From assembly GCA_031256445.1 (NCBI GenBank), contig JAIRQN010000086.1:1-55262 (forward strand): DNA of 55,262 nt, read 5' to 3'. A program made the position numbers and the translations under genes. The notes beneath the pieces are model-generated. The model was not told the DNA's origin. It did no database searches and saw only the letters and a program-made list of their open reading frames with translations. Shown in pieces: positions 1 to 8,811 of the stretch; the first letter of the stretch is position 1, and every line of letters starts with the position of its first letter. The stretch is from Treponema sp. GTDB taxonomy: Bacteria > Spirochaetota > Spirochaetia > Treponematales > Breznakiellaceae.

Positions 1-150
1 ATTACGATAAACGGAATTGACAAACAGCGTGTCGGTGAATTCGCAGCCCAAATTCGCAAGTTAAGAGGACCTGAGCCGTACAAGGGTAAAGGTATCCGTT
101 ATGATGATGAAATCATCAAGCGTAAAGTCGGCAAGTCGGGGGTTAAATAA
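1..150 (+). CDS. rplF: 50S ribosomal protein L6, C-terminal end (partial)
   Basis: The window opens inside this gene; only the last 49 codons are visible, ending in TAA. The visible residues include the L6 C-terminal signature [16 protein letters not shown], which lies in the second L6 domain that contacts 23S rRNA near the sarcin-ricin loop. It is followed directly by rplR, the normal spc operon order. The start lies outside the window. Confidence 0.95.
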   Translation: MTINGIDKQRVGEFAAQIRKLRGPEPYKGKGIRYDDEIIKRKVGKSGVK

Positions 151-174
151 AACCATAGGTTTTAGGTAGGGTAT

Positions 175-537
175 ATGTTACAAAAAATGCTTGAAAAAGA
201 CAGAAAGAGGCTCAGAAGAAAAATCCATATCCGAAAAAGGATTTGCGGAACCGCGGAGCGTCCGCGGATGACAGTTACAAAAAGTAATCGCAGTCTTTCT
301 GTTCAAATAATCGATGATATTAAAGGTCACACTCTTGTTTCGGCTTCATCTTTGGAAAAAGATTTGAAAAATATTAAAACAACTGTCGCGGGAGCCGGAC
401 AGTTAGGTGAAATTATTGGAAAACGTCTGTTGGAAAAAAACATCAAGACAGTTGTTTTTGATCGCAACGGATATTTATATCACGGAATTATAAAGGCTTT
501 TGCCGACGGAGCCCGGAAAGCGGGAATTGAATTCTAG
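175..537 (+). CDS. rplR: 50S ribosomal protein L18
   Basis: L18 binds 5S rRNA and forms the central protuberance of the large subunit. The 120-residue length is typical. The basic N-terminus ([18 protein letters not shown]) followed by TAERPRMTV is the family signature, and the C-terminal half holds the [22 protein letters not shown] stretch (quoted here only as the motif around residues 96-117). A purine-rich GGTAGGG precedes the ATG. An in-frame ATG five codons later is possible but less well placed. It sits between rplF and rpsE as in most bacterial spc operons. Confidence 0.96.
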   Translation: MLQKMLEKDRKRLRRKIHIRKRICGTAERPRMTVTKSNRSLSVQIIDDIKGHTLVSASSLEKDLKNIKTTVAGAGQLGEIIGKRLLEKNIKTVVFDRNGYLYHGIIKAFADGARKAGIEF

Positions 538-545
538 GGGGCATA

Positions 546-1187
546 ATGGATAATAGCGTTGAATATAACATGGAAAATAAAGCCACAGATGATAATGAGG
601 TTTATGTTGAATCCTCAGCAGATGACGCGGTAAGCGTTGAGCGTCATGAAGGCAGGGGCCGCGGACGGGGACGGGGACGCGATCGTGACCGCGATCGCGA
701 TATTGTGGAAAAAGAATTTATCGAGAAACTGGTAAAACTTAACCGTACCGCCAAAGTCGTTAAGGGCGGCAGACGTTTCTCTTTCTCCGCGCTGACAGTC
801 ATCGGCGACAGAAAAGGAAAAGTAGGCTTCGGTTTTGGAAAAGCCAATGATGTATCCGAGGCGATCCGCAAAAGCATTGACAAGGCAAAACGTAATATGG
901 TCAGGCTGCCTGTGAAAAACGGCACAATTCCGCATGAAGTAACCGGCCTTTTTAAAGCGTCAAGGGTATTGTTAAAACCGGCATGTTCAGGAACAGGCAT
1001 CATCGCCGGAGGCCCTGTAAGGGCGATAATGGAAGCCGGCGGAGTTACCGATGTGCTGTCCAAGTCTATTGGGGCGTCCAGCCAGTACAATGTAGTCAAG
1101 GCGACATTTGACTGTATCAGCAAATTAATGGATGCCAAAACCGTATCAAGAAACAGGGGTAAGTCCCTTAATGAGCTGTGGGGTTGA
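546..1187 (+). CDS. rpsE: 30S ribosomal protein S5 with an extended N-terminus
   Basis: S5 is a small-subunit protein near the decoding site, involved in accuracy and mRNA unwinding. The core (about residues 53-213) carries the double-stranded RNA-binding fold, seen as [19 protein letters not shown], the [13 protein letters not shown] loop and the C-terminal [14 protein letters not shown] region. The protein has 213 residues against about 165 for typical S5. The extra part is an acidic stretch (residues 1-35) followed by alternating RGRG and RDRD repeats (about 37-52). A Shine-Dalgarno AGGGG lies five bases before the ATG, so the extension appears to be translated. It ends two bases before rpmD. 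Confidence 0.95.
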   Translation: MDNSVEYNMENKATDDNEVYVESSADDAVSVERHEGRGRGRGRGRDRDRDRDIVEKEFIEKLVKLNRTAKVVKGGRRFSFSALTVIGDRKGKVGFGFGKANDVSEAIRKSIDKAKRNMVRLPVKNGTIPHEVTGLFKASRVLLKPACSGTGIIAGGPVRAIMEAGGVTDVLSKSIGASSQYNVVKATFDCISKLMDAKTVSRNRGKSLNELWG

Positions 1188-1188
1188 T

Positions 1189-1371
1189 ATGGCTAAAATA
1201 AAAATTCGTCTTGTACGCAGCACTATAGGCGCTCTTCCGAAACAGCGCGCTACAGTCCGCTCCCTGGGCCTTAGAAAAATCGGTTCCTGTTCCGAACAGG
1301 AAGATACACCGGCAATCAAGGGAATGGTAAGAGCGGTTTCTCATTTGGTTGAAGTAGAGGATGTTAAATAA
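1189..1371 (+). CDS. rpmD: 50S ribosomal protein L30
   Basis: This is a 60-residue protein beginning [20 protein letters not shown], the classic L30 start, with the conserved R-S-L-G-L-R-K motif around residue 27. A longer reading frame opens upstream inside rpsE, but the ATG at 1189 gives the normal L30 N-terminus and the usual size. It starts one base after the rpsE stop, and its TAA overlaps the ATG of rplO by one base, so translational coupling is likely. Confidence 0.95.
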   Translation: MAKIKIRLVRSTIGALPKQRATVRSLGLRKIGSCSEQEDTPAIKGMVRAVSHLVEVEDVK

Positions 1372-1874
1372 TGGCGCACGATTTTAATTTACATGCCCCC
1401 GCGGGCGCAAACAAACGGAAACGGATTATCGGACGCGGTCAGGGTTCCGGAAGGGGAACCACGGCAGGCAAAGGCAACAAGGGGCAAAAGGCGCGCTCCG
1501 GCGGAAAAACATACGTCGGGTTTGAAGGCGGGCAGATGCCCCTTTACAGACGGTTAGCTCACCGCGGTTTTTCAAATCATCCCTTTATTAAAGAATGGCA
1601 GATTGTCAATCTTGGCGAAATTGAAAAACGTTATAAAGACGGCGAAACTGTCGATCTCGCTTCGCTTACAAAGAATGGCTTTTTAAAAGGCGTAGAACCA
1701 GTCAAGATTTTGGCAACAGGCGATATTTCGAAAAAACTGACTTTTAAGGTTGCTGCGGCTTCCGCGTCAGCAATAGCGAAAATTGAAAAGGCGGGAGGAG
1801 AAGTAAATTTGAATCCTCCTCTTCCCAAAGCGCGGCCGAAAAATAAAAGCGCGAAAGCAGGCGGGAAAAAATAA
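1371..1874 (+). CDS. rplO: 50S ribosomal protein L15
   Basis: L15 is an early-assembling large-subunit protein. The 167-residue sequence shows the glycine- and lysine-rich N-terminal tail (GRGQGSGRGTTAGKGNKGQK), the FEGGQMPLYRRLAHRGFSN motif and the C-terminal globular domain with ILATGDI and KIEKAGGE. A short basic tail ends in AGGKK. It overlaps rpmD by one base, and secY begins immediately after its stop, so the three genes are tightly packed. Confidence 0.96.
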   Translation: MAHDFNLHAPAGANKRKRIIGRGQGSGRGTTAGKGNKGQKARSGGKTYVGFEGGQMPLYRRLAHRGFSNHPFIKEWQIVNLGEIEKRYKDGETVDLASLTKNGFLKGVEPVKILATGDISKKLTFKVAAASASAIAKIEKAGGEVNLNPPLPKARPKNKSAKAGGKK

Positions 1875-3203
1875 ATGGCTAATCCCTTAATCGGTATTTT
1901 CAGAGTTAAAGAACTCAGAGAGCGTATTCTCTTTACCTTCGGAATGTTGGTGGTATTCAGAATTGGTGCGGTGTTCCCGATACCGGGAATTAACGTGCGT
2001 GAATTATCCCGTTATTTTATGGATCAGGTAAATACCGGAAACCCGATTGTGGATTATCTTGACTTCTTTGCCGGCGGCGCTTTCTCCAACTTCTCCGTAT
2101 TCATGCTCGGCATCATGCCCTACATCTCCATGTCAATTATAATGCAGCTTCTGCTTATCGTATTTCCCGCGCTTAAAAAAATATCCCAGGAAGACGGCGG
2201 CAAGAAAAAAATTCAAAAGTGGCAGCGTTACGGAACTGTTGTTGTATGCCTTATTCAGTCATACGCTGTAACGCAGTACGCGCAGATTATTTCCCGCAGC
2301 GTTGATAATCTTCTTAATATCGGAATTGTGCCTTTCACAATAATTGCCATGCTTACCGTAACAACAGGAACCATGTTCCTTATGTGGATAGGCGAGCAGA
2401 TCACCAAGCGCGGAGTAGGCAACGGCATATCATTGCTGATCTATGCTGGTATTGTCGCCCGTCTTCCGCAGGCGATTTGGGAATTACTGGATATGATGAG
2501 AAAGGGAAATTTAAATCCGGTATTCGTTATTATTGTGTTCATCATGTTCGTTGCCGTTATCGCGCTTGTAGTTTTTGAACAGCAGGGACAGAGAAAAATC
2601 CCTGTTAATTACGCGAAAAGAGTTGTGGGCAGGAGAATGTATGGAGCGCAGAATACGTATATACCGTTCAAGATTAACCCGTCCGGAGTTATTCCCGTAA
2701 TTTTCGCTTCATCAATTTTAACATTCCCGCTTCAGATTGCGCAGACTGTGGGAGGCAATGTCGCATGGCTTGCCAGAGCGGCGAATTGGTTAAGTCCGCG
2801 CGGTTCGCTTTACAATATTTTATATGTGCTTCTTATTATTTTCTTTGCGTATTTCTATACTCAGGTTACTCTAAACCCGATAGAAATAGCGAAGCAGATT
2901 CGCGAGCACGGCGGTTCCATTCCCGGGATCAGAAGCGAGAAAATTGAGGAGTACCTTACAAAAATCCTGAACCGCATTGTGCTGCCGGGATCATTGTATT
3001 TGGCACTGATAGCGGTCATTCCGACTTTTATCCAGTGGGCTTTTAAATTCCCCACATCGGTTGCATATCTAATGGGCGGTACGTCGCTGCTCATTATGGT
3101 CGGCGTTGGGCTTGATACAATGAGCCAGATCGAAGGGCTGCTGAAAATGCACCATCACGAAGGCCTTGTTAAACGCGGACGGCTGCGCGGAAGAAACCTG
3201 TAA
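1875..3203 (+). CDS. secY: Preprotein translocase subunit SecY
   Basis: SecY is the channel subunit of the Sec translocon in the inner membrane. It has 442 residues with about ten hydrophobic helices. The hallmark segment FKINPSGVIPVIFASS lies near residue 267, and the plug and first-helix region (ELRERILFTFGMLVVFRIG, then FPIPGIN) is present. The cytoplasmic C-terminal tail is basic and ends RGRLRGRNL. The ATG follows the rplO stop with no spacer. As seen here, secY is followed directly by rpmJ; adk, map and infA, which lie at this point in many bacteria, are absent. Confidence 0.97.
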   Translation: MANPLIGIFRVKELRERILFTFGMLVVFRIGAVFPIPGINVRELSRYFMDQVNTGNPIVDYLDFFAGGAFSNFSVFMLGIMPYISMSIIMQLLLIVFPALKKISQEDGGKKKIQKWQRYGTVVVCLIQSYAVTQYAQIISRSVDNLLNIGIVPFTIIAMLTVTTGTMFLMWIGEQITKRGVGNGISLLIYAGIVARLPQAIWELLDMMRKGNLNPVFVIIVFIMFVAVIALVVFEQQGQRKIPVNYAKRVVGRRMYGAQNTYIPFKINPSGVIPVIFASSILTFPLQIAQTVGGNVAWLARAANWLSPRGSLYNILYVLLIIFFAYFYTQVTLNPIEIAKQIREHGGSIPGIRSEKIEEYLTKILNRIVLPGSLYLALIAVIPTFIQWAFKFPTSVAYLMGGTSLLIMVGVGLDTMSQIEGLLKMHHHEGLVKRGRLRGRNL

Positions 3204-3260
3204 AGGCTCAGGCAATAAAAGGAACTTGTAAAAGTTGGAGATTTAGGAGAATATATAAAG

Positions 3261-3374
3261 ATGAAAGTCAGAACCAGCGTGAAGCCCATTTGTGATAAAT
3301 GCAAAATTATTAAACGGAATGGGATTGTTCGTATTATTTGCCAGAATCCCAAGCATAAGCAAAAGCAGGGTTAG
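3261..3374 (+). CDS. rpmJ: 50S ribosomal protein L36 (zinc-binding type)
   Basis: This 37-codon gene is preceded by AGGAGA about ten bases upstream. The product begins [19 protein letters not shown] and carries the zinc ligands C11, C14, C27 and H32 of the C+ form of L36. Such a form depends on zinc, and organisms often carry a second zinc-free paralogue elsewhere, which cannot be checked here. It stands between secY and rpsM. Confidence 0.95.
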   Translation: MKVRTSVKPICDKCKIIKRNGIVRIICQNPKHKQKQG

Positions 3375-3386
3375 GAAGGATAAATA

Positions 3387-3440
3387 ATGAAACTTCGTTT
3401 CATTTTCGATTTTAATGTGCGCGCAGGGCGCACAAAGTAG
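3387..3440 (+). other. Possible 17-codon leader reading frame before rpsM
   Basis: An ATG with a good AGGAAGGA sequence just upstream opens a 17-codon frame ending in TAG eight bases before the rpsM start. It would encode [17 protein letters not shown]. No family is recognised. The frame runs through the hairpin at 3417-3433, so translating it would melt that hairpin. It may be a regulatory leader or chance. Confidence 0.3.
3417..3433 (+). promoter_or_regulatory. Hairpin upstream of rpsM, candidate alpha-operon leader element
   Basis: A perfect 6-bp GC-rich stem GTGCGC/GCGCAC encloses a five-base loop, 14 bases before the rpsM ATG. In E. coli, ribosomal protein S4 represses the alpha operon by binding a structured leader at exactly this place, upstream of rpsM. 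Here rpsD (S4) is in the same operon. That this hairpin is an S4 target is an inference; no similarity to the E. coli pseudoknot was established. Confidence 0.4.
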
Positions 3441-3447
3441 AGGTTAT

Positions 3448-3813
3448 ATGGCGCGTCTTGTGGGGGTTGACCTCCCGAATAAACATGTGAATATCGCATT
3501 GACCTATGTTTTCGGTATTGGCCGTTCGAGCGCCGATGCGATTTGCGAAAAATCAAAAATAGATCCAATGCGGATGATTAATGATCTGTCTCAGGAAGAA
3601 TTAAATGAACTGAGGAACATTATAGAAAGCGATTATAAAGTGGAAGGCCGTCTTCGCACCGAAGTCGCGCTGAATATCAAGCGTCTGATGGATATTGGCT
3701 GTTACCGCGGGCTTCGTCACCGCAAGGGACTGCCGCTGCGCGGTCAGCGCACAAGAACCAACGCGCGTACGCGCAAGGGTAAAAAGAAAACTGTTGCCGG
3801 TAAAAAGAAATAG
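3448..3813 (+). CDS. rpsM: 30S ribosomal protein S13
   Basis: S13 is a head protein of the small subunit that contacts tRNA and forms bridges to the large subunit. The ATG at 3448 yields the standard N-terminus [18 protein letters not shown] and 121 residues; a frame opening at 3415 adds 11 unrelated residues and is rejected. The helix-two-turn-helix region ([16 protein letters not shown]) and the C-terminal [19 protein letters not shown] motif are present, followed by a lysine-rich tail. Confidence 0.96.
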   Translation: MARLVGVDLPNKHVNIALTYVFGIGRSSADAICEKSKIDPMRMINDLSQEELNELRNIIESDYKVEGRLRTEVALNIKRLMDIGCYRGLRHRKGLPLRGQRTRTNARTRKGKKKTVAGKKK

Positions 3814-3849
3814 ACCAAAAACCGCATAATATAAATATGGAGGAGTGAA

Positions 3850-4233
3850 TTGGCTGCTACAGCAAAGAAGAAAAAAGAAAAAAAATCAGTTTATGAAGGC
3901 AATGTCTACATTCAGGCGACCTTTAATAATACTATTGTTACAATTACCGATTTGATGGGTAACGCTGTTTCCTGGGCAAGTTCCGGTATGCTGCAGTTCA
4001 GGGGTGCAAAAAAATCTACGCCATTCGCCGCCCAGTCTGTAACAGAAACAGCCGCTCAAAAAGCGCTTCAGGCCGGTTTAAGGGAAGTGCATGTATTTAT
4101 AAAAGGACCGGGTATTGGCAGAGAATCGGCTATCCGGCAGCTTGGCGTGATGGGTATCAAGGTAAAATCGATTAGTGATGTTACCCCCATTCCGCATAAC
4201 GGCTGTAGACCAAGAAAAACTCGTCGTATATAA
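3850..4233 (+). CDS. rpsK: 30S ribosomal protein S11
   Basis: S11 lies on the small-subunit platform. The frame starts with TTG, preceded by GGAGTG, and no closer ATG fits. The product is 127 residues with a lysine-rich N-terminus, the [16 protein letters not shown] core and the conserved end [15 protein letters not shown] then [15 protein letters not shown]. It follows rpsM by 36 bases and precedes rpsD by 12. Confidence 0.96.
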   Translation: MAATAKKKKEKKSVYEGNVYIQATFNNTIVTITDLMGNAVSWASSGMLQFRGAKKSTPFAAQSVTETAAQKALQAGLREVHVFIKGPGIGRESAIRQLGVMGIKVKSISDVTPIPHNGCRPRKTRRI

Positions 4234-4245
4234 GGGAGAAGGAAT

Positions 4246-4881
4246 ATGGCAAGATACACCGGCCCTGTCTGCAGGTTGTGCCGCGTAGAACAGAAAAAAT
4301 TAATGCTGAAAGGGAACCGCTGTAAAAGCGATAAATGTCCAATTAATAAAAAACGGGCTGCCCCGGGAAAGGATCCAAAATCCCGCGCCGGCAAGCGTTC
4401 CGATTACGGCGTACAGCTTCGCGAAAAGCAAAAACTTAAAAGAATTTACGGCATGCAGGAAAAGCAGTTCAGGCTTTTCTTTGAACGCGCTTTACGAATG
4501 CCCGGAATTACCGGCGAGAATCTTTTTGTATTGCTTGAAAGGCGTCTCGATAATGCCGTATACCGCCTTCGTTTTGCGTCATCCAGAAGCCAGGCCCGCC
4601 AGATTGTGCTGCACGGGCATGTGCGCGTAAACGGCAAAAAAATTACAATTCCTTCCTGTCTTGTCAATGCGGATGACGAAATCAGCATTGCGGATGGAAG
4701 CCGGAATTTAACAATAGTAAAGGATTCGCTTCGGGAATTCGGAAAGTCGGGAGTAATGCCCTGGCTTAGTCTTGATCCTGACGCGATGAAAGGGAAGTTC
4801 CTTGCTGTGCCAAGAAGAAGCGATATAACCGATCTTGGCGACATTAAGGAACAAATGATTATCGAATTATACTCTAAGTAA
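4246..4881 (+). CDS. rpsD: 30S ribosomal protein S4 (zinc-binding type)
   Basis: S4 nucleates 16S rRNA assembly. The protein has 211 residues and carries four cysteines (C9, C12, C26, C31) in the N-terminal zinc knuckle of the C+ type. An S4 RNA-binding domain follows (about residues 98-160: MPGITGENLFVLLERRLDN, then ARQIVLHGHVRVNGKKI). S4 often represses its own operon, and this copy sits inside the alpha operon as in E. coli. The zinc form matches the zinc form of L36 upstream. Confidence 0.96.
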   Translation: MARYTGPVCRLCRVEQKKLMLKGNRCKSDKCPINKKRAAPGKDPKSRAGKRSDYGVQLREKQKLKRIYGMQEKQFRLFFERALRMPGITGENLFVLLERRLDNAVYRLRFASSRSQARQIVLHGHVRVNGKKITIPSCLVNADDEISIADGSRNLTIVKDSLREFGKSGVMPWLSLDPDAMKGKFLAVPRRSDITDLGDIKEQMIIELYSK

Positions 4882-4892
4882 GGATGGAGAAA

Positions 4893-5951
4893 ATGGCCCG
4901 TAGGAACCTTATGAAAGGATTCAAACGCCCGAAGAGCTTTACCTTTGAACATGGAGAGCTTAATTCCAATTATGGCAAATTTATTGCCGCCCCGTTTGAA
5001 CCGGGATTTGGCACTACAGTTGGCAATACATTGCGAAGGGTTCTCCTTTCCTCAATTCAGGGGTATGCAATTACCGCGGTAAAAATTGTTTCTTATGACT
5101 CAAACGGAACAGCCCATAATGTATCCAGCGAATTTGAGACAATTCCCAACATTATCGAAGATACTCTTGAAGTTATTAATAACCTTAAGCAGATTCGGCT
5201 GAAATTGCAGGAAGATTTGGATCAGGATATTCTGCTGTATGAATGGTCAGGCAAGAACGAGATAAAAAGCGATGACTTTGCCCGTCTGGGACAGGTAGAA
5301 GTGCTTTCGACAGGGCAGCATGTAATGACCCTGATGGATAACGCCAAAATTGAGTTTGAAATTCAAATCGATCTGGGACGCGGTTATGTGCCGTCAGAAG
5401 TAAACGAGCGTTATGTCGAAGTAATAGGGACAATTCCGTTAGACGCAATTTTCTCGCCCGTTAAGAAGGTAAAATTTGCCGTTGAACCGACGCGGGTCGG
5501 CCAGCGCAGCGATTATGATAAACTGGTACTGGAAATATGGACTGACGGCACTGTCAAACCGGATGACGCATTGGCCGAAGCCGCCAAAATAGCCAAGGAT
5601 CATTTTTCTGTTTTTATCAATTTTGATGAAAACAATCTTGGCATCGAGGACGATTTGGATGAAGATAATGAACGTATCCGCAACATTTTAAATACGCCGG
5701 TAGAAGAGCTTGAACTTTCCGTCCGTTCTTCAAATTGTTTAAAAAACGCAAATATAAAAACCATAGGGGAGCTTACGCGGAAGACCGAAGAAGATATCGC
5801 AAGGACGCGTAATTTCGGTAAAAAATCTCTTCAGGAAATCAAGGAAAAACTCAAGGAATGGAATTTGAGCCTTGGGATTACAGACCTTAGCGTTCTGAAG
5901 AATGCTGTACGCGTGGATTCCAAAGCAAAGGAAACTGAAGATGAAGCATAA
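4893..5951 (+). CDS. rpoA: DNA-directed RNA polymerase subunit alpha
   Basis: The alpha subunit dimerises to start RNA polymerase assembly. The N-terminal domain (about residues 1-240) shows [20 protein letters not shown], and the C-terminal domain (about 275-335) carries [18 protein letters not shown] and [14 protein letters not shown], so the arginine that binds UP elements and activators is kept. The start at 4893 ([13 protein letters not shown]) is preferred because GGATGGAG lies just upstream; an in-frame ATG at 4884 adds three residues. The last 11 bases overlap rplQ. Confidence 0.95.
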   Translation: MARRNLMKGFKRPKSFTFEHGELNSNYGKFIAAPFEPGFGTTVGNTLRRVLLSSIQGYAITAVKIVSYDSNGTAHNVSSEFETIPNIIEDTLEVINNLKQIRLKLQEDLDQDILLYEWSGKNEIKSDDFARLGQVEVLSTGQHVMTLMDNAKIEFEIQIDLGRGYVPSEVNERYVEVIGTIPLDAIFSPVKKVKFAVEPTRVGQRSDYDKLVLEIWTDGTVKPDDALAEAAKIAKDHFSVFINFDENNLGIEDDLDEDNERIRNILNTPVEELELSVRSSNCLKNANIKTIGELTRKTEEDIARTRNFGKKSLQEIKEKLKEWNLSLGITDLSVLKNAVRVDSKAKETEDEA

Positions 5952-6360
5952 AAGAGGATTTAATCCGCTGGAAAGAATGGCGGCGCACCGTAAAGCGCTC
6001 CACAGAAGCATGGTAACGTCGCTGTTCAGAATGGAACGGATCAGGACTACAAAAACAAAGGCCCTGTCTGTGCGCCGTACAGCCGAAAAAATGATAACCC
6101 GCGCAAAGGAAGATACTGTTCATAACAGACGGATTGTTTCAAGCCGCCTGTTTGACGAAGCGATTGTCGCTAAACTTTTTACAAACATCGCGCCAAGGAT
6201 GAAAGAAAGAAACGGCGGCTATACCCGCATACTTAAACTGGGTGAACGAAAAGGCGATGCGGCGGAAGTTGTCATTCTGGAACTTGTAGATTACAAGCTG
6301 AACACAGATGATACCAAAAAAAAGAAAAAAGAAGCCAAAGCTGAAGATAAGGGGAAATAG
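5941..6360 (+). CDS. rplQ: 50S ribosomal protein L17
   Basis: L17 is a large-subunit protein near the exit tunnel. The start at 5941 gives [20 protein letters not shown], the family N-terminus; a frame opening at 5902 inside rpoA is rejected. The 139-residue protein keeps [14 protein letters not shown] and the [19 protein letters not shown] motif and ends in a lysine-rich tail. It overlaps the end of rpoA by 11 bases, and its TAG abuts the next ATG. Confidence 0.95.
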   Translation: MKHKRGFNPLERMAAHRKALHRSMVTSLFRMERIRTTKTKALSVRRTAEKMITRAKEDTVHNRRIVSSRLFDEAIVAKLFTNIAPRMKERNGGYTRILKLGERKGDAAEVVILELVDYKLNTDDTKKKKKEAKAEDKGK

Positions 6361-6570
6361 ATGTCTAAACCGCACAGAGGCAGAAGTATCAGAGAACTGT
6401 TCGCCCGCGGCCGCGGCGAATGCCCGGTATGCAAAAGAAATAATGTTAAAGTCCTTTACGAGCAGGAAGCCGGCGGACAGAAGTTTAAAATATGCAAGGT
6501 ATGCAAGGCCGCTATTAAGCACGGCAAAAAGAGTCTTCCTGCCGCTGCGGCGGATACCGCGGAAGCTTGA
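6361..6570 (+). CDS. Small zinc-ribbon protein, function unknown
   Basis: This 69-residue basic protein begins immediately after the rplQ stop and is presumably the last gene of the ribosomal operon. Two CxxC pairs (C21-C24, CPVC; C45-C48, CKVC) suggest a zinc ribbon. The N-terminus is arginine-rich (RGRSIRELFARGRG) and the C-terminus alanine-rich. The layout suggests RNA or ribosome binding, but that is inference. The convergent aldo/keto reductase gene ends only seven bases away, with no visible terminator between. Confidence 0.75.
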   Translation: MSKPHRGRSIRELFARGRGECPVCKRNNVKVLYEQEAGGQKFKICKVCKAAIKHGKKSLPAAAADTAEA

Positions 6571-6576
6571 TGTCAT

Positions 6577-7596
6577 CTAGCCCGTAACTTTTTCCCAATG
6601 TTTTATATTTTCCTTAAGCAGCGCGGGTATATCCAGGCGGTAAGGGCATCGCTCTTTGCAGCGTCCGCATTCCAGGCAGGTTCTGGCTCTTTCAATGGGT
6701 TGTCCGAGCATTAATTTAAAGCGTTCCAGGGTAAACCGTTTTTCGCAGCTTTCAGTTGATAATACCCAGCTTATATCAATTCCCTGCGGGCAGGGCTGGC
6801 AGTAATCACAGCGGTGGCACCAAACCCCGCCGTATTCGGCGCGTAATTTCTCAATTTCCATTTTATCATCTTCTGTAATTGTGCATTTGCTTGATATAAT
6901 ATCTGTAATTTCGCGTATTTCTTCAATTTTCTCTATGCCTGGATCGGGTACTATACTGTCAAACTGCATCAGGTAACGGAAGCTCAGCCGCGCGTTGTCA
7001 AGTTTTCCTCCGCCCATCGGCTTCATGGCGATAAATCCCAAATCCATCTCTTTGGCAAGCGGAATAATTTCTTTAGCGGCGGCGTCATCTATAAAATTAA
7101 ATGGAAACTGGACAACGTCGAACTTGCCGGTTTTCATTGTTTCCAGGCACAATTCATTGCTGTGGCTGGAAAAGCCCGGGAACCGCACCTTCCCGGCTTT
7201 TACCGCTTCCTGCAACCCTTCATAAGCGCCGCCTGAAGCGAATACTTTGTCTCTTTTACCGGCTGAACCGATATTATGAAGCTGCATTATATCTATATAA
7301 TCTGTGCCAAGGCGCTTCAGGCTGAGTTCCAGATGCTCATTAAATGTTTTTCTGTCATCGGCGGGGGATTTTGTCGCGATAATAATATCCTCCCTTTTCA
7401 TTCCCCTGATGCCCTCGCCGATTTTTTCCTCGCTGTCCGCGTAACCGTGCGCTGTGTCAATGAAATTAATGCCAAGGTTTATTGTCTCTTTTATTAACCG
7501 TACCGCGTCTTCTTTGTTAAGGCGCATTATGGGGATGCCGCCAAAAGCTGCTTTACTGACCATCAGTTCCGTTTTTCCAAATCTTGTCTTTTCCAT
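6577..7596 (-). CDS. Aldo/keto reductase fused to a 4Fe-4S ferredoxin-like domain
   Basis: The first 270 or so residues form an aldo/keto reductase barrel with the tetrad D47, Y52, K76 and H107 (INFIDTAHGYADSEEKIG; ATKSP; IDIMQLHNIG). The C-terminal part carries cysteine clusters (CHRCDYCQPCPQG and CLECGRCKERCPYRLDIP) expected to hold iron-sulfur clusters. Such fusions are known oxidoreductases of unknown substrate, common in anaerobes. GGAGGAAT precedes the ATG. It is the last gene of a five-gene minus-strand run, 15 bases after the capA-like gene. Confidence 0.88.
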   Translation of the reverse strand: MEKTRFGKTELMVSKAAFGGIPIMRLNKEDAVRLIKETINLGINFIDTAHGYADSEEKIGEGIRGMKREDIIIATKSPADDRKTFNEHLELSLKRLGTDYIDIMQLHNIGSAGKRDKVFASGGAYEGLQEAVKAGKVRFPGFSSHSNELCLETMKTGKFDVVQFPFNFIDDAAAKEIIPLAKEMDLGFIAMKPMGGGKLDNARLSFRYLMQFDSIVPDPGIEKIEEIREITDIISSKCTITEDDKMEIEKLRAEYGGVWCHRCDYCQPCPQGIDISWVLSTESCEKRFTLERFKLMLGQPIERARTCLECGRCKERCPYRLDIPALLKENIKHWEKVTG

Positions 7597-7611
7597 TTTA
7601 TTCCTCCGGGA

Positions 7612-8811
7612 TTAGAAAGGATCGTCTGAATATATTTTTGTTCCAAGGCCATCCATAACATTATTGAAATATTCCAGGGTCATTTCTTTATCGCTGAAAC
7701 GCTGCCTGTGTTTTTCCAGAAGTTCATCTGTGTATGAATAAAGCGGATATGCCCTAGTTCCGGAAAAATCCCTTTCAAAATGGCAGATAACAGGAATTAA
7801 TCCCGAATCGGTAATGGAAAGTTCCGTGATGTTTCCGTCCAGGGTTTCTTTTGTAAATGTTACAAGCATTATGGCGCCCAGCAGCCTTTCTTTGTTTCTT
7901 TGGTTGGATACAAAATTTCCAATTGAATAAAAACACAGCATTTCTTTTCCGTCCGCTCTTGGCAGGGATTCGACCGGCTGCAAAACATGGGGATGATGGC
8001 CGATTATAAGGTCTGTATTGTGCTGCGCCAAAAAAAGAGCGAGATCTTTTTGCTCTTCCGAAGGTTCTCTCATGTATTCTTCGCCCCAATGCAGTGAAAC
8101 AACCAAAAAATCACATAACGGACGCAGCGCCGTAACTTCCTGTGATATGACTGTTCTGTCAATCAGGGAAACAAGATTGGGGCTGTCTTCAGGCAGCGGA
8201 ATCCCGTTGAGGCCGTAAGTGTATGATAAAAACCCGAGCGTAATATTATTTTTAATAATGATTTTATGGTGCTCCCCTGATTTTCTCGCGCCTATCACGG
8301 TTGTTCCCGGTATGGTCTCCCATAAATCAAGAGTCGCGATCATGCCTGCTTTCCCCCTGTCCATCGCGTGATTGTTGGCATGATTTATTATGTCAAAACC
8401 TGTATCGGCAAGATTCCTTGCGAGAATCTGCGGGGAATTAAATTCCGGATACCCCGTATGGCCGAAGCGTTCTCCCGCCATTACCGTCTCTTGGTTGATA
8501 AAAGCGAGATCGGCTCTTTCTACAAGGTTTTTTACTTCTGAATAGATTGATAAAAAATCATATTCATTGTCCTTTTTAAAAGAGTTAATAATTGTCTCGT
8601 GGAACAAATTATCGCCAGCTGCAAGAAAGGTAAGGTTATATTTTATTTTCTGATTTTCGGCCTGCGCCTCGTTTGCTGTAAAGCTGTCTGCGGCGCTGAT
8701 TTGATTCGAAGCCGCCTGCGCAGGCGTTATTGGCCTTGAGTAATTGCAGGAGAACAGGATAAATGCCAAAACTGCCAAAAATCCAGGTTTTTTAACCAAA
8801 TTTGCCTCCAA
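7612..8811 (-). CDS. CapA/PgsA-family lipoprotein (metallophosphatase-like)
   Basis: The 399-residue protein starts with a lipoprotein signal (hydrophobic to residue 21, then C22 in LFSC). The CapA domain follows: LTFLAAGDNLFHETI, FINQETVMAG, the NHANNHAMDRGKAG histidine cluster, SLHWGEEY, IIGHHPHVLQPVE and FYSIGNFVSNQ. The family resembles calcineurin-type phosphoesterases and includes poly-gamma-glutamate capsule proteins, but no pgsBC partners are visible, so a capsule role is not claimed. The gene overlaps the end of prmC by 20 bases. Confidence 0.87.
   Translation of the reverse strand: MEANLVKKPGFLAVLAFILFSCNYSRPITPAQAASNQISAADSFTANEAQAENQKIKYNLTFLAAGDNLFHETIINSFKKDNEYDFLSIYSEVKNLVERADLAFINQETVMAGERFGHTGYPEFNSPQILARNLADTGFDIINHANNHAMDRGKAGMIATLDLWETIPGTTVIGARKSGEHHKIIIKNNITLGFLSYTYGLNGIPLPEDSPNLVSLIDRTVISQEVTALRPLCDFLVVSLHWGEEYMREPSEEQKDLALFLAQHNTDLIIGHHPHVLQPVESLPRADGKEMLCFYSIGNFVSNQRNKERLLGAIMLVTFTKETLDGNITELSITDSGLIPVICHFERDFSGTRAYPLYSYTDELLEKHRQRFSDKEMTLEYFNNVMDGLGTKIYSDDPF

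Noticed and set aside
644-1138. Minus-strand frame of 164 codons inside rpsE
   Set aside because: rpsE is certain; the antisense product ends in RSRSRP repeats that mirror the RGRG/RDRD codons.
7612-8811. Poly-gamma-glutamate capsule system
   Set aside because: Only the CapA/PgsA-like protein is present; no ligase or partner membrane genes lie next to it.
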